Source of the DNA: Azospirillum oryzae
Lineage (GTDB): Bacteria > Pseudomonadota > Alphaproteobacteria > Azospirillales > Azospirillaceae
Assembly: GCF_008364795.1 (NCBI RefSeq)
Contig: NZ_VTTM01000012.1
Span: 1-64,000 of the forward strand
Length of the DNA stretch: 64,000 nt
Direction: 5' to 3'
The notes beneath the pieces were generated by a model. That model was not told the origin of the DNA and did no database searches. It saw only the letters and a list, made by a program, of their open reading frames with translations. Both the position numbers and the translations under genes were made by a program. This document shows positions 1-9,600 of the stretch, in pieces (within the stretch, counting starts at the first letter, position 1; each line of letters starts with the position of its first letter).

Positions 1-641
1 ATGCCGGCGACGGCGGCGAGCGCGGCGCCCATGACGAAGGTCAGCGAGATGACGCGGTCGACGTTGACGCCGAGCAGCCCCGCCATCTTCTTGTCCTGCT
101 CGCAGGCGCGCTGGGCGCGTCCCAGCGAGGTGCGGTTGATCAGCGTGGTGAAGCCGATCATCAGGACGAGCGTGATGATGATGGTGGCGAGCCGGACGTA
201 GCTGACGGAGACGGCGCCGTCCATCAGGGTGAGGTTGCCGGGCAGGATGGGCTGCAGCGGCTTGGAGCGGGCGCCCTGGAGGATCTGGATGTAGTTCTGC
301 AGGAAGATCGACATGCCGATGGCGGAGATCAGCGGCGCCAGCCTTGGCGAGGAGCGCAAGGGCCGGTAGGCGATGCGCTCGACCGTCCAGCCATAGACGC
401 TGGTGAACAGCATGGAGGCGAGCAGCATGATCAGCAGCGCCAACGGCACCCAGGTGATGCCGAGCGCGCCGATGGCCAGAAAAGTGATCAGCGCGACAAA
501 GGAGCCGATCATGTAAATCTCGCCATGGGCGAAGTTGATCATCCCGATGATGCCGTACACCATCGTGTAGCCGATCGCGATCAGGCCGTAGATCGCCCCA
601 AGCGACAAGCCGTTGATCAATTGCTGTATGAAATAATCCAT
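1..641 (-). CDS. livH: Branched-chain amino acid ABC transporter permease, LivH type (partial)
   Basis: The first ~213 residues of an inner-membrane permease; the 3' end lies beyond the left edge (family length is about 290-310). The start MDYFIQQLINGLSLGAIYGL and the following IGYTMVYGIIGMINFAHGEI are highly characteristic of LivH, which with LivM forms the channel of the high-affinity leucine/isoleucine/valine (or broader amino-acid or urea-like) importer. Hydrophobic stretches alternate with short loops, including the conserved RPLRSSPRLAPLISAIGMSI region. The ATG is on the reverse strand at 641. LivM, the ATPases and the binding protein would be expected outside the window. Substrate cannot be told from this fragment. 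Confidence 0.93.
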   Translation of the reverse strand, partial: MDYFIQQLINGLSLGAIYGLIAIGYTMVYGIIGMINFAHGEIYMIGSFVALITFLAIGALGITWVPLALLIMLLASMLFTSVYGWTVERIAYRPLRSSPRLAPLISAIGMSIFLQNYIQILQGARSKPLQPILPGNLTLMDGAVSVSYVRLATIIITLVLMIGFTTLINRTSLGRAQRACEQDKKMAGLLGVNVDRVISLTFVMGAALAAVAG

Positions 642-1341
642 CAGACAGGCTTCTCCCACTCTCCCAGGACACCGATTAGGCAGGCACGCGAGACTTGGTG
701 CTCAAGACTTGAATTAAGCCGTGTGCGGCAGCGGAGTTCCGATCCGGATGAACGGGGGAGAACATCCAGGACCGAGGCAGGGGACGCTTGGAACCCCGCC
801 GCCGCACCCGGTTCTTGCCGAAGCCCCGCCGGATGCGGGATCCGGCGGGGCTTCGGGCGAATTCGTTATCGGGGACCGCCGCGGGTCTGCGTCTGGCGGG
901 TCTGGACGTGACCGGCCGGAATCGTCCGGCGGCCCGGGATCGGGCCTTCCGTCATCCGGATATGCGACGACAGCGCGGGGGTGCGGTTCTGCACCCGAGC
1001 GGCGTTCCGTCGTTCGACCATAGCCAACAGCTCCCACTTGCGCGGCACGGCCTGCGGCCGTGGCGTCCCCACCGGCATCGCTGCCGGACGTCCTGTTTGT
1101 GAATCACGGCTCAGATCGGACGGAATGACCGCCCGGTCCGGACCAATCGGCGAAAGGCGCCGCGCCTTACCCTGTTCAAAACTGTTCTTGGTCTTCCGCC
1201 CCGGCACTTAGGTACCGGTTGCGTATGCTGTCAGTTTTCTTGACACAGACAGGTAATGCAACTTGATCAGTAGGCGCAACACTCTCTTTCCGCAGGCCGA
1301 AAAAAACAACAATCATTCTGAACGCATGGAGCTGTTCCGAT
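642..1341. other. Long intergenic stretch between livH and ald
   Basis: About 760 bases lie between the livH start and the ald stop, and I find no convincing gene. Short reading frames on both strands overlap each other and are Arg/Pro/Gly-rich, as expected of noncoding high-GC DNA. It holds a perfect 15-bp inverted repeat at 820-854, a small palindrome TCAAGACTTGA at 702-712 upstream of livH, and a more AT-rich zone at about 1190-1340 with a TTGACA at about 1239. An upstream regulatory region for livH or a small RNA is possible but not shown. Confidence 0.5.
820..854. repeat. Perfect 15-bp inverted repeat (hairpin)
   Basis: Arms 820-834 (GAAGCCCCGCCGGAT) and 840-854 pair perfectly around a 5-base loop GCGGG. 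There is no T run on either side, so a classical intrinsic terminator is unlikely. It lies about 180 bases upstream of livH. It could be a leader hairpin, a repeat element of the genome, or an end signal of an unseen transcript. Confidence 0.6.
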
Positions 1342-1372
1342 GAAAATTTCCCGAGCTTGCGTGCAAGGGAAA
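1342..1372 (-). terminator. Possible intrinsic terminator after ald
   Basis: Read on the reverse strand downstream of the ald stop, TTTCCC is followed by a small CTTG/CAAG stem and then GGGAAATTTTC. The outer stem is 6 bp and closes next to a short T run. The stem is imperfect (bulged CTC), so this is a moderate call. Confidence 0.4.
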
Positions 1373-1405
1373 CATCCTTCAGATCCTTGTCAACAGCTGT
1401 TCACA

Positions 1406-2530
<1,125 letters not shown>

Positions 2531-2576
2531 GCGAGAACTCCCGATCCGAACGCCCGCTCCAGCCAATCCGGCCGAT

Positions 2577-2604
2577 CCGATCTGGTAACCCCGATCTGGT
2601 AACC
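2577..2604. promoter_or_regulatory. Tandem 14-bp repeat in the ald/Lrp divergent region
   Basis: CCGATCTGGTAACC occurs twice head to tail (2577-2590 and 2591-2604) with no mismatch. Each copy ends in the 7-base palindrome GGTAACC, so two identical half-turn-spaced sites lie 47-74 bases upstream of the ald start. The neighbouring Lrp-family regulator is the natural candidate ligand; binding is inferred. Confidence 0.45.
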
Positions 2605-2748
2605 GGGGAAACCATCGGTGTGGCGGATTGTCTCAGCAAAGTCACTATACGGCCGGCGGACGGAGAGAATCTCTGCAAAGCCTTGCATGAATCCCCCATA
2701 GTGTGGTGGTGCTTTCGCACGATCCGCCACGTCTTCGAATAAAATTGC

Positions 2749-3228
2749 ATGCACACCCTGGACGCCCTGGACCACAAGATCCTGCGCCTTCTCCGCAAGG
2801 ACGGCCGGATGAGCAACGCCAAGCTGGCGGCGGAGGTCGGGCTGTCGCCATCGGCCTGCCTGCGCCGCCTGCACATGCTGGAGCATTCCGGCGTCATCCG
2901 CGGCTATACCGCTATCATCGAGACGGCGGACGAGGAGCGGTCGGTGACCGTGATCGTCCAGATCACGCTGGAACGGCAGACCGACGATTACCTCCGCCGC
3001 TTCGACGCCGCCGTCCGCCGCTGTCCGGAGGTGCGGGAATGCTACCTGCTGTCGGGCAGTTCCGACTATCTGCTGCGGGTGGTGGCGCAGGACCCCGGCG
3101 ATTACGACCGCATCTACAAGGACTCGCTGTCGCGCCTGCCGGGCGTGGTGCGCATCCAGTCGAGCTTCGCCATCCGCAGTGTGGTGCGTCCCGGCAGCCT
3201 GCCGGCGCTGGAGGAGTCCGCCGACTGA
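2749..3228 (+). CDS. Lrp/AsnC-family transcriptional regulator, probably of ald
   Basis: 159 aa. Residues ~5-60 form the AsnC-type winged helix (LDALDHKILRLLRKDGRMSNAKLAAEVGLSPSACLRRLHMLE), and the rest is the RAM/ligand-binding domain with VRECYLLSGSSDYLLRVVAQD and a C-terminal PGVVRIQSSFAIRSV. Such proteins are small octameric DNA-binding regulators that respond to amino acids. It is divergent from alanine dehydrogenase, so control of ald by alanine is the likely job (inference from context). The gene converges with dinB, whose stop codon is only 7 bases beyond its own. Confidence 0.93.
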   Translation: MHTLDALDHKILRLLRKDGRMSNAKLAAEVGLSPSACLRRLHMLEHSGVIRGYTAIIETADEERSVTVIVQITLERQTDDYLRRFDAAVRRCPEVRECYLLSGSSDYLLRVVAQDPGDYDRIYKDSLSRLPGVVRIQSSFAIRSVVRPGSLPALEESAD

Positions 3229-3235
3229 AGCCCTG

Positions 3236-4435
3236 TTATCCGAACAGGTCCAGTTCCGGGTCGGGGGCGGTTTCCGGGTGGGTCAGGTCGGTGCAGCCGA
3301 TGCCGATCAGGCGGAAGGCGCGGCCGTCGACCTCGCGCTCCAGCAGGGCGATGCCGGCGGCCAGGATCGCCTCGGCCGAGCGGGTCGGCTCCACCCGGCG
3401 GGAGCGGGTCAGCTGCTGGAAATCCTTGGTCTTCAGCTTCAGAACCACGCTGCGGCCCAGCAGCCCTTCACGTTCCAGCCGGCGGGCGACCTTGTCGGCC
3501 AGCGGGCGAAGCTCCTGCGCCAGGGCGGGCAGGGTGGTGACGTCCCAGTCGAAGGTTTCCTCCGACGAGATGCTCTTGCTCGGCGATTCCGGATGCACCC
3601 GGCGGGAATCCTCGCCGCGGGCGTAGCTGTAGAGCACCCGGCCCATGGCGCCGTAGCGCTTGACCAGCCAATGCTCGTCCTTGTCCTGCAAATCGCCGAC
3701 GCGGGTGATGCCGTCGGCGAACAGCTTACGCTCCAGCGCCGGGCCGACGCCCCACAGGATGGTGACGCGCTTGGGCGCCAGGAAGGCCGCCGCCTCCGCC
3801 CGGCCGAGCGCCGAGAAGCCGCGCGGCTTGTCGAGGTCGGACGCGATCTTCGCCAGCAGCTTGTTGTAGCTGAGGCCGATCGAGGCGGTGATGCGCAGCT
3901 CGCTCTCGAACCGGCGGACGATCTCGACCAGCGCCTGGGCCGGGCTGATGCTGAGCCGGTCCTCGACGCCGGTCAGGTCGAGATAGGCCTCGTCGATGCT
4001 GATCGGCTCGACCAGGGGGGTGAAGGCCTCCATGATCGCGCGGGCCTGGTGGCCGACCTCTTTGTACTTGGCGATGTTGGGGCGGATGATGGTGGCGTCG
4101 GGGCAGCGGTCCAGCGCCTCGCGGATTGTCATGGCGGAGCGGACGCCCGACATGCGCGCGACATAGCAGCAGGCGGCGACCACCCCGCGATGGTCGTCGC
4201 CGCCGACGATCACCGGCCGGCTGGCCAGCTCCGGCCGGTCGCGCTTCTCCACGGTGGCATAGAAGCTGTCGCAGTCGATGTGGCCGATGGACAGGCTGTG
4301 CAGCTCCGCATGGCGGAACAGCCGCCGGCTGCCGCATTTCGGGCAGCGCGTCAACTCGCCCGATCCTGCGCTTGGCAGGGCGGCGGCGCAGTCGCGGCAG
4401 ACGCTGTGCTGCGCACTGTCTTGGGGCGCGGTCAT
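3236..4435 (-). CDS. dinB: DNA polymerase IV (Y-family translesion polymerase)
   Basis: 399 aa error-prone DNA polymerase for bypass of damaged template. After an N-terminal extension with a C-x2-C...C-x2-C zinc-ribbon-like motif (CRDC, CPKC; residues ~17-37), the polymerase starts at HIDCDSFYATVEKRDRPEL. The catalytic motif SIDEAYLDLTG is intact and the helix-hairpin-helix region ILWGVGPALERKL is present. The little-finger domain follows. The C-terminus LIGIGCTDL is typical, and no obvious beta-clamp peptide beyond the DLFG tail stands out. The cysteine-rich N-terminus occurs in other alphaproteobacterial DinB proteins as far as I recall. No LexA box was identified upstream. Confidence 0.94.
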   Translation of the reverse strand: MTAPQDSAQHSVCRDCAAALPSAGSGELTRCPKCGSRRLFRHAELHSLSIGHIDCDSFYATVEKRDRPELASRPVIVGGDDHRGVVAACCYVARMSGVRSAMTIREALDRCPDATIIRPNIAKYKEVGHQARAIMEAFTPLVEPISIDEAYLDLTGVEDRLSISPAQALVEIVRRFESELRITASIGLSYNKLLAKIASDLDKPRGFSALGRAEAAAFLAPKRVTILWGVGPALERKLFADGITRVGDLQDKDEHWLVKRYGAMGRVLYSYARGEDSRRVHPESPSKSISSEETFDWDVTTLPALAQELRPLADKVARRLEREGLLGRSVVLKLKTKDFQQLTRSRRVEPTRSAEAILAAGIALLEREVDGRAFRLIGIGCTDLTHPETAPDPELDLFG

Positions 4436-4571
4436 CGTGGCTGACCCGTGGCTTTCTCGGTCCGGCGGTCGGAAAGGCCGAGAGTAGCAATACGCGGCAG
4501 TGGGGGCCAGTGTTTGGGTACGTATGGTGAACGGAACTGACAGTCTGTGTCAGGGCCGGATCAGCGCCGTA

Positions 4572-5072
4572 TCAGGGCTTGCCGCTGGCCGGCGGGGAGT
4601 GCGCCGGCAGGTGGTCGAGCGGCAAGGCACCGCCGGCCTTGACCGTCTGGATGGCGAAGTTGCTGCGGATGTCGGCGACGCCCGGTAGCTTCAGCAGGGT
4701 TCCCAGAAGAAACTTCTCGTACCCGGCCAGTTCGGGAACGACGACTTGAAGCAGGAAGTCGGACTCTCCCGAGACCAGATGGCAGGACACCACCTCCGGC
4801 AGCGCCTTCACCGCTTCGCGGAAGGCGGTCGCCTCGCGGTCGTGGTGGCGTTCCACCTTGATACCGACGAACACGGTCAGGCCAAGGCCGACAGCCTTGC
4901 GGTCGAGCGAGGCATGGTAGCCGGCGATGACGCCCGCCTCTTCGAGCAGGCGAACCCGGCGCAGGCAGGGGGAGGGCGACAGCCCGACCTCCTCGGCCAA
5001 TTCGACATTGGTCAGCCGGGCGTCGCGCTGCAAAGCCGCCAGAATGCGGCGGTCGATGGCATCGAATTTCAT
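4572..5072 (-). CDS. Lrp/AsnC-family transcriptional regulator
   Basis: 166 aa, starting MKFDAIDRRILAALQRDARL at the reverse-strand ATG at 5072; longer in-frame sequence upstream is noncoding and overlaps the divergent gene. The helix-turn-helix region (NVELAEEVGLSPSPCLRRVRLLEEAGVI) is followed by the RAM domain (VVSCHLVSGESDFLLQVVVPEL, PGVADIRSNFAIQTV). It is divergent from a LysE-type exporter, a pairing in which an Lrp-like protein usually controls amino-acid efflux. A 7-bp inverted repeat touches its start codon and suggests autoregulation. It is a distinct paralogue of the regulator at 2749. Confidence 0.93.
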   Translation of the reverse strand: MKFDAIDRRILAALQRDARLTNVELAEEVGLSPSPCLRRVRLLEEAGVIAGYHASLDRKAVGLGLTVFVGIKVERHHDREATAFREAVKALPEVVSCHLVSGESDFLLQVVVPELAGYEKFLLGTLLKLPGVADIRSNFAIQTVKAGGALPLDHLPAHSPPASGKP

Positions 5073-5104
5073 AATTGGCACGACCTTTATACCGAACGCC
5101 AATT
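5073..5104. promoter_or_regulatory. Inverted repeat in the Lrp/LysE divergent promoter region
   Basis: AATTGGC (5073-5079) and GCCAATT (5098-5104) are perfect inverted halves separated by 18 bases containing CTTTATAC. The left half abuts the start codon of the Lrp gene. It is AT-richer than its surroundings and sits where a divergent-promoter operator would be expected. Confidence 0.45.
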
Positions 5105-5213
5105 CTTTGGCATGATCCACCAGGATACTGCTTTCCAGCAGCGCAACTCGCAAGGACCTGCCAGCGCTCCCGGAGCTAAATTCGGTCATCGATTTCGGAC
5201 GAAGGAGGCGAAA

Positions 5214-5858
5214 ATGCCGGGACTTTCGATCTTCGTCGGCGCGCTGGCGGTGGCCTATCTGGTGCCGGGGGCCGACATGCTGCTGCTGTTGCAGACGGGG
5301 GCGCGGCAGGGACGGCGGCATGCGCTGGCGACGGCGCTCGGACTGGCGCTGGCGCGGGCGACCCATGTGGCGCTGGCCGCCCTGGGGCTGGCGGCGCTGC
5401 TGCAAACCGCGCCTGCCGTCTTTGATCTCGTCCGCATCGCCGGAGCCGCCTATCTGGTGTGGCTGGGCATCGGCGTCCTGCGCATGCCGCCGCTTACCGC
5501 CGCTGCCGCGGGTGGTGTGGCGGGACTGCAGGGGGAGGGAGGCGCTGCATCCTACCTTGCCGACATTCTGCGCGGCCTGTTGACCAACCTGCTGAATCCG
5601 AAGGCTTTGTTGTTCTGCTCGGTCCTGCTGCCGCAATTCATCCAGACCGATGCCGGCGGCGTCGCGGGTCAGTTCGCCCTGCTGGGCGCGATTCTGGTCG
5701 GCGTCGGGATGGCCTTCGACGGCCTCTATGCCCTGGCCGGTGCGGCGCTTGCCGGACTGGTCGCCCGCCACCGGATCGTGGAGGCGGTGCAGCGCTGGAG
5801 TTTCGCCGCCCTGCTGATCGGCTTCGGCCTGCGGCTCGCCGCCGTTCAGCGGCTGTAG
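5214..5858 (+). CDS. LysE/RhtB-family amino-acid exporter
   Basis: 214 aa integral membrane protein starting MPGLSIFVGALAVAYLVPGADMLLLLQTG, with GAAYLVWLGIGVLR and a GLLTNLLNPKALLF segment, both hallmarks of the LysE/RhtB efflux family. About six hydrophobic segments are visible. The start is supported by GAAGGAGG about 6 bases upstream. Members export amino acids such as threonine, homoserine, leucine or lysine; the substrate here cannot be told. The divergent Lrp-family gene probably senses the exported amino acid and switches this gene on. It is convergent with the response regulator gene that ends at 5862. Confidence 0.92.
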   Translation: MPGLSIFVGALAVAYLVPGADMLLLLQTGARQGRRHALATALGLALARATHVALAALGLAALLQTAPAVFDLVRIAGAAYLVWLGIGVLRMPPLTAAAAGGVAGLQGEGGAASYLADILRGLLTNLLNPKALLFCSVLLPQFIQTDAGGVAGQFALLGAILVGVGMAFDGLYALAGAALAGLVARHRIVEAVQRWSFAALLIGFGLRLAAVQRL

Positions 5859-5861
5859 GGA

Positions 5862-6572
5862 TTATCTGAGAACATCCCCACCCACCGCCAGCCGGCCGGC
5901 GACGACGGCGGCCTGGGTGCGGCTGACGACGTTCAGTTTGCGCAGGATGCTGGAGACGTGGACCTTCACCGTCTGCTCCGACACGTTCAACTCGCCGGCG
6001 ATCTGCTTGTTCAGCTTGCCGTCGACGATCATCGTCAGGATGCGCAGCTGCTGCGGCGACAGGGAGGCGAAGCGGCGGGCGGCGTCTGCCTCGTCGGCTT
6101 CCGTCGAGGCGGCGGACAGCGGCGGCGCCCAGGTCTCGCCGGACAGGATGGCGCGGATGGCGTCGGCCATCGCCGGCATCGACAGCGATTTCGGGATGTA
6201 GCCCGACGCGCCATAGGCGAGCGCCCGGCGGATGGTGTCGGAATCCTGCAGGGCCGACAGGATGGCGACCGGCACGGTCGGGTGGTGAGCCAGCATCAGG
6301 AACAGGCCGGCGAAGCCGTGGGTGCCGGGCATGTTGAGGTCGAGAAGAACGAGGTCGATGTCGTCGGGTCCTCGCCCCACCGCGGTCATCACCGAGTCGA
6401 GGTCCGGGCATTCGATCACCCGTACCTCCGGCATCGCCTTGCCCAGCGCGTCGCGCAAGGCGGCCTGGACCAACGGATGGTCGTCGCCGATGACGATGGT
6501 CGTTTGTCCGGCCGTCGTTTTTTCGGCCGTCGCTTCTTGTCCTGCCGCGCTTACTGCGCTGTCCTCGCCCAT
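5862..6572 (-). CDS. Response regulator, NarL/LuxR type
   Basis: 236 aa. An N-terminal ~25-residue Ala/Thr-rich leader precedes a receiver (TTIVIGDDHPLVQAALRDAL, phospho-Asp in LVLLDLNMPG, conserved Lys in GYIPKSLS). The C-terminal LuxR helix-turn-helix is LSPQQLRILTMIVDGKLNKQIAGELNVSEQTVKVHVSSILRKL. The start is the ATG at 6572. The gene follows the hybrid kinase at 6626-10249 on the same strand with 53 bases between them, so the two form a likely operon and a cognate pair. It would act as a cytoplasmic DNA-binding output protein; targets are unknown. Confidence 0.93.
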   Translation of the reverse strand: MGEDSAVSAAGQEATAEKTTAGQTTIVIGDDHPLVQAALRDALGKAMPEVRVIECPDLDSVMTAVGRGPDDIDLVLLDLNMPGTHGFAGLFLMLAHHPTVPVAILSALQDSDTIRRALAYGASGYIPKSLSMPAMADAIRAILSGETWAPPLSAASTEADEADAARRFASLSPQQLRILTMIVDGKLNKQIAGELNVSEQTVKVHVSSILRKLNVVSRTQAAVVAGRLAVGGDVLR

Positions 6573-6625
6573 GGCTTCCGCACTCCCCCCATTTGCGGCC
6601 GCCCGGCTTTTGTCCGGTTCCGGCC

Positions 6626-9600
6626 TTACCGTTCGGCCACGGCCGCCGTCTGCAGCGCCGCCCCGTTCAGGAAGCGGCGCAGCGACGCCGGCTTCACCGG
6701 TTTGTAGAGCACGCCGCAGCCGCAACGCTCCGCCTCGGCCCGCACCGCTTCGGAACGGTCGGCGGTCAGCAGCAGCCCCTTGACCGGACGGTCCCACAAT
6801 TCCCGCAACCGTTCCAGAACCGCAAGCCCCGTCTGCTCGCCGCCGCCCGCAGTGCCGATGTGATAATCGACGCAGACCACATCGGGAAGCGCCCCGTCGA
6901 AGGGAGCCAGCGCCGCCAGCGCCCCGGTGACGTCCGACGCCGTCGCCACCCGGCAACCCCATTGGCCGAGAAGGGCGCGCAGGCCGGCCAGGATCGGCTC
7001 CTCGTTGTCGATGCACAGCACCAGCAGCCCGGCCGACAGGGCGGCGGGGGTGGAGACCGGGCGGTCGACCGGCGCGGCGCGGGCCTGCTCCAACGGCACC
7101 TCCACCGCGAAGCCGGTGCCGCGCCCGACGGTGGAGCGCAGGCTGACGGGATGGCCGAGCAGCCGGGCGATGCGGTCGACGATGGCGAGGCCGAGGCCCA
7201 ATCCCTTGTCGGCGGGGTTGCCGCCGCCGTTTTCGCCGCCCAGCCGGCGGAACTCCTCGAACACCTCGCGGCGCTTTGCCTCGGGGATGCCGGGGCCGGT
7301 ATCCCACACCTCGATGCGCAGGCGGTCGCCATGAATGGGGTCGCGGCGGCGGCGGCAGCCGAGCAGCACCCGGCCCTTCGGCGTGTAGCGGATCGCGTTG
7401 GACAGGAAGTTCTGCAGCACCCGGCGCAGAAGCTGCGGGTCCGACCGCACCACCGCGCCGCAGCCGACCACCTTCAGCGTCAGGCCGCGTTCCTGCGCCA
7501 GGGCGGAGAACTCCACCCCCAGCCCGCCCAGCAGTTCGTCGATGGCGAAGCTGCGCATCTGCACCCGGACATTGCCGGCGTCCAGCGAGGAGATGTCGAG
7601 CAACCCGCCCAGCAGCATCTCGGTCGAGCGCAGGGAAGCGGCGGCGTTGTCGATCATGCCGCATTCGGCCGCCCGCTGGTCGGGCGTCGGCAGGGCCCCC
7701 CGCATGCTTTCCTCCAGCGCCGAGACGAACAGGCGGGCGGCGTTCAGCGGCTGCAGCAGGTCGTGGCTGGCGGCGGCCAGGAAGCGGGTCTTGCTGGCGT
7801 TGGCCGCCTCGGCCTCCGCCTTGGCCTGCTGCAGGGCGTCGGTGCGCTCCCGCACGCGGTGCTCCAGGCTTTCGTTGGCCTCGCGCAACGCCTCGGCGGC
7901 GCGGTAGCGCTCGGTCACGTCGGTGTAGGTGGAGACGTAGCCGCCCTCCGGCAGCGGGTTGGCGACGATTTCCAGCACCGTGCCGTCGGGACGCCGCCGC
8001 TCGTAGCGGTAGGGCCATTGCTGGTTGGCGGTGTCGCGGTTGGTCAGCAGCGCCTTCATGTCGTGGGCGCTGTATTCGCCGCGCCGCTCGTTGAAGCGGA
8101 CGAGGTCGGCGAAGGGCACGCCCACCCGCACCATGTCCGCCGGCAGGTCGAGCAGCTCCAGATAGCGGTGGTTCCAGGCGGCGATGCGGTGGTCGGCGTC
8201 GATCACGCAGATGCCCTGGCCGATGTTCTCCAGCGTCGCCTGCAGCAGTTTCCGGTTGAAGCGCAACGCTTCCGACGCCTCGTCCAGCATCGCCATGGCG
8301 TCGCCGCGCGACAGCGACCGGCCCTGCAGCGAGGCGGCCATCACCACCCGCGCCGACGCGGCACCGATGGCGCCGGCAATCAGCGTCTCGGTGAAGCGGA
8401 CGGCGTCGAGGTCGGCGGGGCCGGTCTCGCCCTTGCGGCCGGCGGAGTTGAGGAGGCCGCCTCCGGCGGCGTAGGCGAGATAGCCGCCTCTGGCGGCGTA
8501 GGCGTCGAAGGCGGCGTTGCCGCGCTCCGCCCCGACGAAACGGATGGCGAGCGCGCGCAGGTCGGCGAGCTTGGCCAGCGCCTGGGGGGTATCGTCCTCG
8601 TCGCGGTCGGCGGTGGCGGTGGTGTAGAAGACGGCCTGGGTGCGCTCCACCGCGCTGGGGCGGGCCAGCAGGGAGCCGGCGACGAAGGCGATCAGGTTGG
8701 CCAGCAGGCTCCACAGGCTGGCGTGGGAGATGGGGTCCAGCCCCTCGATCCCGAACAGCGCCTGCGGGCGCAGCCAGCCGATGCCCCAGGGGCCGAAATC
8801 CAGGAAATCGGCGGACACCGGGATGATGCCGCCCATCGACGGCACCAGCAGCGTGTAGACCCACAGCAGGAAGCCGGCGCCCAGCCCCGCCAGTGCGCCG
8901 ACCCGGTTGGCGCGCGGCCAGTAGAGCCCGCCGAAATAGGCCGGCCCGAACTGCGCCACCGCGACGAACGAAAGCAGGCCGATGACGGTCAGCGGGTAAT
9001 CGCGGTCGACCAGCCGGTGCATGACATAGGCGAGCAGCAGGATCCCCAGCACCGACAGCCGCCGCACCAGCAGCAGCGTGCCGACCATGTCGCGCCGGCC
9101 GACGCGGGCGGCGAAGCGGGGACGGCTGAGCAACAGCGGCATCACCACGTCGTTGCACAGCATGGTGCTGAGCGACACCGCCGCGACGATGACCATGCCG
9201 GTCGCCGCCGACAGGCCGCCGATGAAGGACAGCAGGCTGAAGCCGCTCGCCCCCGCCGCGATGGGCAGCGTGATCATGAAGGTGTCGGGGTTGATCCCTC
9301 CAGTTCCATTGCTTCCGGGGCCGAACGTCACCAGACCGGCCACCGCGATGGGGATCATCAGGGCGCTGAGCGCCAGCAGGTAGGTCGGGTACATCCAGGC
9401 GGCGGCGCGCAGATGGCGGGGGCTGTCATTCTCCACCGTCATCACATGGTACATCTGCGGCAGGCAGAGGAAGGCGATGATCGAGATCGCCGTGTTCGAC
9501 CACCAGGTCGGGTCGGTGAAGTCGGGCGACAGCAGCGGATCGGCCTGCGGCCGGGCGATCAGGTCGGTATAGCCGTCGAACATGCCCCAGACGATGAAGG

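Noticed and set aside
721-1211. Several overlapping 76-130 residue frames on both strands in the livH-ald interval
   Set aside because: They are Arg/Pro/Gly-rich, overlap each other in opposing directions, lack ribosome sites and include the two arms of the hairpin at 820-854.
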